Source: DASYLJ01 sp964404165
GTDB lineage: Bacteria > Desulfobacterota > Binatia > DP-6
DNA length: 64,000 nucleotides
Assembly: GCA_964404165.1 (NCBI GenBank)
Contig: CAYOIZ010000004.1
Span: forward strand, 1-64,000
Direction of reading: 5' to 3'
Shown: positions 58,133-64,000 of the stretch, piece by piece
How the letters are laid out: every line of letters begins with the position of its first letter
Position numbering within the stretch: the first letter of the stretch is position 1
Position numbers and translations under genes: made by a program
Notes under the pieces: generated by a model
Told to the model about the DNA's origin: nothing
What the model saw: the letters and a program-made list of their open reading frames with translations, nothing else
Database searches by the model: none

Positions 58133-58383
58133 GCGACGTGCCCGACATGGTCGACGAGGTCGCGAAAATCTGCGGCCCGGCCGACTTCCTGGTCTACAAG
58201 TCGGCGCGTCCGATCGGCGGACCGGCAATCCACTTCACCGAAGGCTTCCTGCGCGATCGGGGGTTCAAGGGCACGCTGATCGTCCTGCAGCCGGGCGACG
58301 ACCTGTACGCGCTCGCCGACGAACCTGCGCGCCGGCTCTACGACATGCTGCGCCGTCGCTTCGAGGTGCCGCGTGGTCGATAG
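58129..58383 (+). CDS. Small phage hypothetical protein
   Basis: 84 residues, ATGA start. Mixed alpha/beta, FLVYKSARPIGGPAIHFTEG then RLYDMLRRRFEV. Overlaps the next gene by 11 bases. Function unknown. Confidence 0.55.
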   Translation: MSDVPDMVDEVAKICGPADFLVYKSARPIGGPAIHFTEGFLRDRGFKGTLIVLQPGDDLYALADEPARRLYDMLRRRFEVPRGR

Positions 58384-59197
58384 TTCGCCTTGTGCGACCA
58401 CGGGCGTGGTCGAGAAACAGGAACCGCGGTCAGGCGCGCGCTGCACCGGCGCGTGCTGCCGAGCGTTCAACCTGCCGTACTCGCCGGAGCAGCTGAAGCA
58501 GTGGGCCGACGGACCCTCGAAGCCTGGGAGCGAGGACATCGGCATCATCGCTCGGATGGTGCGGTTCGTTCGTGCGGTGGAGCCGGGTGAGCTTCTGCCG
58601 ATGGGAAAGGCTCTCCCGGCGGGATGCCAGACCCAGTACGTCTACAGCTGCTCGAATCTGTCGCCGAGCGGGGACTGCTCGATCTACGCGACGCGGCCGC
58701 AGATGTGTCGCGACTTCCCGTATGGAGAGCCCTGCCCGTACACCGAGTGCGCCTGGAGCGACGGGCGGGCGGGTGCACACGGGCATCGGTGCAAGGGCGT
58801 TGGTCGCACGGGCGATGAAGCCGTGAACCTCGGGTACGCGGTGCTCGACTTCGTCGAGGACGTGTTGCCGGCGCTCGCCGGGTTCGTGCCGATCGAAGGT
58901 GGCCGCCGGCGGAAGCGCGAGGTCAAGGAGATCACGTCGGCATCGGTCGACGATCAACCCGCTTCTGGTGGAGCGGTGCTCAAGAGGGAGTCTTTCGATG
59001 TTGAGGAACGGATGGATGCTGGCGCTGGTATTCACGGCGGTGATGGCGGGCAGGGCGAACGCGCAGGGCGACGTGTCGCCGCCGACGACCACGCAGAGCG
59101 AGGTGCCGACCACGACGACCACGCCAACGACGCTGCCGACGGGGTAGGGGCCGCCGCGTCCCCCTCCGCTCAGGGTGAGGCCCGTGAGCCCACATGA
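58373..59197 (+). CDS. YkgJ-type Cys-cluster protein with extended tail
   Basis: 274 residues, GTG start. Residues 20-150 carry the CxxxCC-type zinc/iron cluster pattern of the YkgJ family: GARCTGACCRAFN, CSNLSPSGDCSIYATRPQMC, and CPYTEC. The C-terminal 90 residues are polar and disordered-looking (ADDHAERGADHDDHAND), reading through an overlapping ORF at 58998-59147. The stop overlaps the ATG of the next gene, which supports the long form. Function unknown. Confidence 0.7.
   Translation: MVDSSPCATTGVVEKQEPRSGARCTGACCRAFNLPYSPEQLKQWADGPSKPGSEDIGIIARMVRFVRAVEPGELLPMGKALPAGCQTQYVYSCSNLSPSGDCSIYATRPQMCRDFPYGEPCPYTECAWSDGRAGAHGHRCKGVGRTGDEAVNLGYAVLDFVEDVLPALAGFVPIEGGRRRKREVKEITSASVDDQPASGGAVLKRESFDVEERMDAGAGIHGGDGGQGERAGRRVAADDHAERGADHDDHANDAADGVGAAASPSAQGEAREPT
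58998..59147 (+). CDS. Nested secreted Thr-rich small protein
   Basis: 49 residues in a different frame inside the 3' end of the Cys-cluster gene. Shine-Dalgarno AAGAGGGAG seven bases before ATG 58998. Signal peptide LRNGWMLALVFTAVMAGRAN-A-Q, then a Thr/Pro tail ending TTTTTPTTLPTG, like the host linkers at 16619 and 35150. Which of the two overlapping frames is expressed cannot be decided here; both have initiation signals. Confidence 0.5.
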   Translation: MLRNGWMLALVFTAVMAGRANAQGDVSPPTTTQSEVPTTTTTPTTLPTG

Positions 59198-59880
59198 CTC
59201 AGGCGCGTCGGGGGGGCGCCAAGAAGGCCAAGGCGAAGGCGTCGCCCCCCGGATTCGAAGCCTTCATCAAGACGCCGTTCGGCAAGGCACCGCGGTGTCA
59301 GGCGCACAGCAAGCGGACGCAGCGGCAGTGTCAGGTGGCGGCGCGGAAGGGCTTCCGGGTGTGCTCGAGCCATGGGGCCGGCACCCGGAAGCGCGAGCAG
59401 GCGGGCACGCGGAAGAACCCGAAGACGGCGGCCATCACCACCGGCCAGTACACCACGGCGGAGACCTTCGCCGAGCTGCAACAGATGCACCCGGAGATGC
59501 GGGGGCTTCGCGAGCACTATCTCAGCAAAGAGGGCGAGACGAAGGCCCGCGACCTGCGCGAGCTGCTCGCGTCGCTCTGGGCGATGCACGACGTGGTGGC
59601 GCGGCATCTGCCGGAGACGATCGTTGGCGACTATGGGGAGGCGCCGCCGGCGATGCTGCCCGTGCTGAACGGGATCGCGTCGGCGCTCGAGCGCGTGGCG
59701 CGGATCGAGGGGCGCATCCAGGCCGCGGGCGGCGTGAACATCACGATCCAGGTGGCGCAGCTGTGGGTGCGGCAGGTCGTCGACCTGGTGCACGAGTTCG
59801 TGCCGAGCGAGCTCGTGCCGAAGGCGTTAGGGCGGCTCGAGGCGCTTTCCCTGACGCAAGACACGGGCTCGCATGAGTAA
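59194..59880 (+). CDS. Probable terminase small subunit
   Basis: 228 residues, ATGA start. Basic N-terminus, then a Cys/His motif CQAHSKRTQRQCQVAA and VCSSHGAGTRK like the HGGxxxG zinc segment found in phage small terminases. The C-terminal half is helical (oligomerisation-like). Placed before the large terminase with one inserted gene between. Assignment is by context and motif. Confidence 0.6.
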   Translation: MTQARRGGAKKAKAKASPPGFEAFIKTPFGKAPRCQAHSKRTQRQCQVAARKGFRVCSSHGAGTRKREQAGTRKNPKTAAITTGQYTTAETFAELQQMHPEMRGLREHYLSKEGETKARDLRELLASLWAMHDVVARHLPETIVGDYGEAPPAMLPVLNGIASALERVARIEGRIQAAGGVNITIQVAQLWVRQVVDLVHEFVPSELVPKALGRLEALSLTQDTGSHE

Positions 59881-59899
59881 GTCGTTGACGCGTTGGCGA

Positions 59900-60556
59900 C
59901 TAGTCGGCGCGATTCCCTGTCAAGCAAATGTCGATTTGAACGGTCTGTTCGTTAGCGCCCGTTACGTGCCGACACTCGACCGTTTCATGACGCTGCCCGA
60001 ATTGATCAAGGTAGGTCGCCTCGCAGAACCACTGTATGTCGACTCTCTCGTCAGGGGATCCGAACGGTTCCCGCAGGATGAACCAGTTGGGAAACTTGGC
60101 GGTGCATCGGTGCCCTTCCCCCGGGGGGATGGTCAACCCAAAATCTTGCGGATTGCGGGTCAAAAGGCCGATGTCAGCTTTCGTTTGAAGGGGAGCACCG
60201 GGGGCGAGAGGTACGGGCTCCGTCCCGCAGGTGAAACTGAACGCCGGCCCTTTGCCGTAGTTGTTCCATTGACAGGCGGCTTCGTGCCAGGTGTCTCCCC
60301 CCAACTCCACCGTCCCGAGACTGAACGTCGAGACGAGCATCCAAGCTCGTTCGGACGCTTGCAGGGTTGCTTCCGCAGCCTTCCATTGTTGATACGCCGC
60401 GAGGGCAGCGGCGATGCCGACTGCCAGCAACAGCAGATTGAACCGGGCGCCGATGCGCTCGGCGCTGCTAAGTTGCTTCCAAGGGAGACGGCTCCGCCGG
60501 ATCCAAGCGCGAAAGCGCGTAGGGACTCTCTCTCGGGTGGGCGGCGACGTAGTCAA
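59900..60556 (-). CDS. Minus-strand membrane-anchored protein between terminase genes (moron candidate)
   Basis: About 218 residues if started at TTG 60556; the frame is open to 60733 and no good ATG is present, so the start is uncertain. One membrane anchor (FNLLLLAVGIAAALAAYQQW) then a polar, Cys-containing exterior domain (CQWNNYGKGPAFSFTCG, IQWFCEATYLDQFG). Only minus-strand gene in the phage region. Its DNA is visibly less GC-rich than the flanks. Likely a cargo gene expressed from the lysogen. Confidence 0.65.
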   Translation of the reverse strand: MTTSPPTRERVPTRFRAWIRRSRLPWKQLSSAERIGARFNLLLLAVGIAAALAAYQQWKAAEATLQASERAWMLVSTFSLGTVELGGDTWHEAACQWNNYGKGPAFSFTCGTEPVPLAPGAPLQTKADIGLLTRNPQDFGLTIPPGEGHRCTAKFPNWFILREPFGSPDERVDIQWFCEATYLDQFGQRHETVECRHVTGANEQTVQIDICLTGNRAD

Positions 60557-60582
60557 GGTCCCGATGCCTGTCAGGCTGCGCC

Positions 60583-62682
60583 ATGCGGCGCAAGAGTTCC
60601 CTGATGCACCACGCGCCCGCCACCGACCCGCTCGCGCTGCTCGGCCGCCTCGTGCGCAGCGAGCGCCAGGCGCGCGAGAAGCGCCTCGGCCCCGCCGACG
60701 AGGCGAAGGCGACCTCGTACTACGACTGGGCACGCACGGGCGGGTTCGTCGCCGACCGCGAGCCCGTCGACTTCAACGTCTGGCGGTACATCGCGAAGGT
60801 CTACAAGGCCGTCCCGGACAACCCGAAGAACCTCGACATCACGATCCAGAAGCCAGCACAGGGCGGCGCGAGCATTTGGGCCATCCTGCTCATGATCTGG
60901 ATCGCGCTCCGCGGCCGCTACCAGGCCGCGTACTACCTGCCGGACGCCCCGACGTCGGCGTTCTTCTCGCAGGACCGGTTCATCCGCATGGTTCGCGAGA
61001 ACCGCGGCATCCACGCGCTGATGGGTGATCCCGGGACGCCGCACCTCCGCCGTGTCACCGACGAGGGCAGCGCATCCGTCCGCCGCATCCTCTGGTCGAT
61101 CATCCACTTCACGACCCTTGGCGGCGTGGTGAGCACGGAGGCCAAGCCCCTCGACGCCCTGATCTTCGACGAAGTGCAGAAGATGCTCCCGAAGGACATC
61201 CAGAAGACGCAAGAGCGCGTCGCGTCATCCATGCTGCGGCTGATCGCGCGCCTGTCGACGGCCAACTTCGAAGACGGCGACATCAACTATTTCTACAAGC
61301 GGAGCGACCAGCGCGAGTTTCACACGCGGTGCGCGTGTCCGGAGGGTGTCAGCCTCACCGCGTGCTTCGACCCCGACGAGGGCCCGCTCTGCATCGATCG
61401 CGGCAGCGGTGCGAACAAGAACGTGCCGACGGAGCCGTTCTACTTCTGTCCGACGTGCAAGACGATACTCGGGCCCGGCGGCGGTCCCGATCGCGAGGAC
61501 GGCCTCGACGGCATGCGCGTGCAGGAGGGCGACTTCCTTGCGCACAACCCCGGCGCGCTCGGCGTCTACGGTGGGCCGGCGATCGGCCTGCACTGGGGCC
61601 AGATGCTGTCGCCGCGCCTCTCGGCCCGCGACATCCTCGCGAAGTGGGACCAGCGCGTCGACACGAAGGACTACTTCAACCGTGTCGTCGGCCGCACCTA
61701 CACCGACCCGAAGACGCAGCCCGTCACCGAGGCACACTGCGTCGCCGCGCAGCGGGAATACCTCAACTGGGGCCCGCGCAAGCAGAAGGACGTCGACGGC
61801 GTCTTCCTCGGGATCGACCAGATGGGCCATGACAACCGGGCCGTCGTGAGCGCGAAGGTCGGCGGGCGGATGCAGTACCTCTGGATGGAGATCATCCGCG
61901 CCGGCGATCCCTGGCAGCGCTGCGCCCAGATCATGCGGGAGTACCGCGTCACGCAGTGTGCCGTCGAGGCGTTGCCGAACTTCAACGAGGCGCACCGGTT
62001 CTCGCTCGAGTTCCCGGGCCGCGTCTTCCTGGTGAACTACGTCGACCTGGCCGAGGAGCTCGTGCAGTGGAGCGACCGGTTGAAGGACGCGGACAACGTG
62101 GTCCGCACCGACGACGAAGCGCGCACGCCGTGGTGGTGCCGCGTCGATCAGTTCCGGATGATGTCGTGGGCGTTGGCCCGGTGGTCGCACGGCGAAGTCG
62201 AGACGCCGGACGTGCGCAAGCTCCGGCAGGAGACCATCACCGAGAAGGGCCGCGAGACCATCGAGGTGTGCCGGATGTTCTGGCTGCACCTCCAGCGTGT
62301 GGCGCTGGTCACCGATCAGGCGAAAGGCCGCGAGCGAGAGCGCAAGTTCCGTCGCCGCGTCGAGAAGATCGGCATCGATCCCCACTTCGCCTACGCGAAC
62401 ATGCTGATGTGCGTGGCCTGGGTGCGGCAGTTCGGCTGGGATCGCATCTCGTTCGGGGCGGAGGAGCCGATGGACAAGCGCGTCCGCTCGGGGTCCGAGG
62501 ACGAGCAGCTGCACGAAGCGCTCGGTGAGCACCTGAAAGGCGGCGCGCCGGTCAACCTGACGTGTGGGGACTGCGTCCACCTGAAGGGCCGCAAGTGCGA
62601 GCAGTTCGGCTTCAACGTCCCGGCGACGATGCGCGCGTGCGAGAACATCGCGCCGATTCCGGGCGAGGAGCCGTATCCGTGA
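60583..62682 (+). CDS. Phage terminase large subunit (GpA type)
   Basis: 699 residues. The packaging ATPase has an atypical Walker A region (KPAQGGASIWAI) and a Walker B LDALIFDEVQKM; a Cys-rich insert CACPEG...CFDPDE...FYFCPTCKTILG may bind zinc, as in GpA. The nuclease half has GIDQMGHDNRAVV and AVEALPNFNEAH, matching the acidic metal-binding residues. An extra C-terminal CGDCVHLKGRKC motif is unusual. It cuts concatemers and packages DNA into the head. Confidence 0.88.
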   Translation: MRRKSSLMHHAPATDPLALLGRLVRSERQAREKRLGPADEAKATSYYDWARTGGFVADREPVDFNVWRYIAKVYKAVPDNPKNLDITIQKPAQGGASIWAILLMIWIALRGRYQAAYYLPDAPTSAFFSQDRFIRMVRENRGIHALMGDPGTPHLRRVTDEGSASVRRILWSIIHFTTLGGVVSTEAKPLDALIFDEVQKMLPKDIQKTQERVASSMLRLIARLSTANFEDGDINYFYKRSDQREFHTRCACPEGVSLTACFDPDEGPLCIDRGSGANKNVPTEPFYFCPTCKTILGPGGGPDREDGLDGMRVQEGDFLAHNPGALGVYGGPAIGLHWGQMLSPRLSARDILAKWDQRVDTKDYFNRVVGRTYTDPKTQPVTEAHCVAAQREYLNWGPRKQKDVDGVFLGIDQMGHDNRAVVSAKVGGRMQYLWMEIIRAGDPWQRCAQIMREYRVTQCAVEALPNFNEAHRFSLEFPGRVFLVNYVDLAEELVQWSDRLKDADNVVRTDDEARTPWWCRVDQFRMMSWALARWSHGEVETPDVRKLRQETITEKGRETIEVCRMFWLHLQRVALVTDQAKGRERERKFRRRVEKIGIDPHFAYANMLMCVAWVRQFGWDRISFGAEEPMDKRVRSGSEDEQLHEALGEHLKGGAPVNLTCGDCVHLKGRKCEQFGFNVPATMRACENIAPIPGEEPYP

Positions 62683-62706
62683 TGGTCGATGAAGAGGAGG
62701 CGTAGG

Positions 62707-63354
62707 ATGGGACAGCGTTGTGGTGTCTGTGCGTCGCCGATCGAGGCAGGGTGGCGGTACTGCGGCTCGTGCGGGCGCGAGCTGTCGCCGCGGGAGCTCT
62801 TCCACGTCTACAGCGATGAGCCCGCTCCAGTGAAGGAGCGTCCGCGTCGTCCGTTGGTGCTCGAGCTCCTGGTGCTCGTCGCCGTCGTGGCGATCATCTG
62901 GCTGACTTTCCGGCCGGCGACGAGTGCGGGGGAGACGGGCGACCCGGGCTGGTGCACGTACCCGAAGCTGTGCATGGGCGGCACCTGGAAAGTCGGCGGG
63001 AAGGTCTTGGCGGCGGAGGATGGTGGGCTGGTGGAGTCGGTGGTGTCACAGACGTTGGTCGCGACGGGCTTCCAACCTGACGTCTACTGGTGCGACGAGA
63101 AGCGCACGTGCACGCGGATCACTGTCGGCGGGCCCGGTGACGCGACGCCGATCGATTGCCGACCAACGATCCGGGCGGCGCTCGAGGCGGCGCAGCGGTA
63201 CGTGCACGACCCGGACGAACCGCCGTCGGGAACGATGACGACGGAGTACCGGCCGCCGTGCATGGCGACCTGTCAGCTCGAGCGGAAGCGCCAGGCGATC
63301 GCTGACGAGCAGGAGGCGGTGCGGCTCATCGCCGCGGCGCTGGGGTGCCTATGA
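62707..63354 (+). CDS. Membrane protein with N-terminal zinc ribbon
   Basis: 215 residues from ATG 62707, with GAGGAGG six bases upstream (ATG 62689 is too close). CGVCASPIEAGWRYCGSCG is a double CxxC zinc ribbon on the cytoplasmic side; one membrane segment LVLELLVLVAVVAIIWLTF; then a Cys-rich outer part (WCTYPKLCMGG, YWCDEKRTCTR, CMATC). Function unknown. Confidence 0.7.
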   Translation: MGQRCGVCASPIEAGWRYCGSCGRELSPRELFHVYSDEPAPVKERPRRPLVLELLVLVAVVAIIWLTFRPATSAGETGDPGWCTYPKLCMGGTWKVGGKVLAAEDGGLVESVVSQTLVATGFQPDVYWCDEKRTCTRITVGGPGDATPIDCRPTIRAALEAAQRYVHDPDEPPSGTMTTEYRPPCMATCQLERKRQAIADEQEAVRLIAAALGCL

Positions 63355-63551
63355 CTGGAGTCTGGCCGGTGATCGACTACACCGGCTTCTCGATCGTCCG
63401 TCCGTGGGCGGAACCCGTCTGGGAGGTCATCCAACGACGGCAGCGTTACGTGCGACGGTACATCCAGCCGTACCGCGGCGTCGGCGCTCTCCCGTTTGGA
63501 TATCGCTGGGTGCGGCGCGACGGCGCATCGACGGAGGGCGAGACGCCATGA
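63351..63551 (+). CDS. Small phage hypothetical protein
   Basis: 66 residues, ATGA overlaps on both sides. Aromatic and basic (WEVIQRRQRYVRRYIQPYRG). No family recognised. Confidence 0.55.
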   Translation: MTGVWPVIDYTGFSIVRPWAEPVWEVIQRRQRYVRRYIQPYRGVGALPFGYRWVRRDGASTEGETP

Positions 63552-63727
63552 CGCCCCGCGAGCTCGCCGACACCGTAGAGCGCTGGATCGTCGACAACAG
63601 CGGCGCCGACGAGGCCCGCTGCACGATCATCATCAAGAACGGCAACGTCGAACTCGAGCACTTCGAGCGCAAGGAGGTCGACCTCGAGCTGCCGCCGCCG
63701 ATCCCGCTGCCGGGGGGCACGGTCTGA
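63548..63727 (+). CDS. Small phage hypothetical protein
   Basis: 59 residues, ATGA start. Short helix then strands, ending in Pro-rich LPPPIPLPGG. Function unknown. Confidence 0.55.
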   Translation: MTPRELADTVERWIVDNSGADEARCTIIIKNGNVELEHFERKEVDLELPPPIPLPGGTV

Positions 63728-63930
63728 TGCTGGCGTGGCTCTTCGAGCTCTGCGGCGACGTAGTCATGGTGCGCTTGTTCCCGGTCGGATTCGACATCTG
63801 GTTCCGCTGTGCCTGCGTCTACGCGGTGCCGGTCGATCGAGAGCCGATTTGCGTGGCCCATGGTGGGTGCACCGAGCACGCGTATCTCCGCCGGCCGATC
63901 ACGCTGCAGGCGGCGTTCGAGCGGAACTGA
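63727..63930 (+). CDS. Small phage hypothetical protein with Cys pairs
   Basis: 67 residues, one-base overlap (TGATG). Hydrophobic N-terminus and FRCACVYAVPVDREPICVAHGGC, a possible zinc or disulfide site. Function unknown. Confidence 0.5.
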   Translation: MLAWLFELCGDVVMVRLFPVGFDIWFRCACVYAVPVDREPICVAHGGCTEHAYLRRPITLQAAFERN

Positions 63931-64000
63931 TGGCGTCGACCTCGACGACGATCGTCCTCGGCGCGCGCACCGTGACCGTCACAGGCCGGGCCGCGGCGCT
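63930..64000 (+). CDS. Start of a further phage gene, truncated by the window edge
   Basis: ATG 63930 overlaps the previous TGA. Only 23 residues are visible (MASTSTTIVLGARTVTVTG...). Too short to identify. Confidence 0.5.
   Translation, partial: MASTSTTIVLGARTVTVTGRAAA

Larger units (their letters stand above)
48155..64000 (+). mobile_element. Phage/prophage region, left end; continues beyond the window
   Basis: Starts at the broken tRNA-Arg gene. About 28 genes, all but one on +, most overlapping by ATGA, GTGA or TGATG. Phage hallmarks: GpA-type large terminase (60583), probable small terminase (59194), SNF2 helicase, VRR-NUC nuclease, thymidylate kinase and a replisome-organiser-like gene. 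No integrase, repressor, portal, capsid or tail gene is in view, so whether it is a complete prophage is unknown. Confidence 0.85.

Noticed and set aside
59873..60604. Plus-strand ORF opposite the minus-strand moron candidate
   Set aside because: It lacks any hydrophobic or domain pattern, while the minus-strand frame has a clean membrane anchor and balanced composition.

Overview
The window is about 64 kb of GC-rich bacterial DNA in two parts: an ordinary, densely packed chromosome (1 to about 48,150) and the start of a phage or prophage genome (about 48,155 to the right edge). No rRNA or other taxonomic marker lies here. The high GC, the indirect tRNA amidation genes (gatCAB), and secreted proteins joined by long threonine linkers ending in TTTTLP-like strings suggest a Gram-negative deltaproteobacterial-type lineage (Myxococcota, Desulfobacterota or Binatota-like). 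That is inference only.

Layout of the chromosomal part. 1-4,300: an ammonia-lyase C-terminus, a radical SAM protein, a family 2 glycosyltransferase, two tandem TRL-like lipoproteins and an SRPBCC lipoprotein, possibly the edge of a small-molecule cluster. 4,302-13,815: a housekeeping run (engB, murI, secA, argJ, CPBP protease, rnhA, S9 peptidase); SecA has a long extra coiled-coil insertion. 13,909-19,565: a large secreted di-heme-type protein, a patatin phospholipase, a small unknown protein and a universal stress protein. 19,569-24,544: gatCAB facing yraN-serS from back-to-back promoters. 24,560-29,385: REP-like hairpins, an OB-type lipoprotein, a SurA/DsbA-like oxidoreductase, type II NADH dehydrogenase, a zinc-finger anti-sigma-like protein, a beta-helix protein, DoxX and tRNA-Ser(TGA). 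29,580-41,812: XRE regulator, rhomboid, SDR, lipoate-ligase-like protein, PQQ sugar dehydrogenase-like protein, HEAT protein, ClpB, macrodomain protein, several small unknowns and tRNA-Ser(GCT). 42,007-47,880: two coupled helical-repeat proteins, a polar amino-acid ABC transporter with fused binding protein and permease, and a DUF1614-like membrane protein.

At 48,116 a tRNA-Arg(ACG) gene begins normally but stops at the end of its anticodon loop. From there to the edge nearly all genes run on + and overlap by 1-4 bases, in the style of a phage operon: small regulators, a replisome-organiser-like protein, VRR-NUC nuclease, thymidylate kinase, a cysteine-peptidase-like protein, a small nuclease-like protein, an SNF2 helicase, a YkgJ-type cysteine-cluster protein with a nested secreted ORF, putative small and clear large terminase subunits, and many small unknowns. 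One lower-GC gene on the minus strand sits between the terminase genes. No integrase, repressor or structural gene is in view.

Two themes cross the window. Many chromosomal genes start 5-12 bases after a recognisable -10 hexamer, implying widespread leaderless or near-leaderless mRNAs, including a probable CTG start in the ABC transporter gene. Several convergent genes end inside or directly against each other with no room for a terminator.
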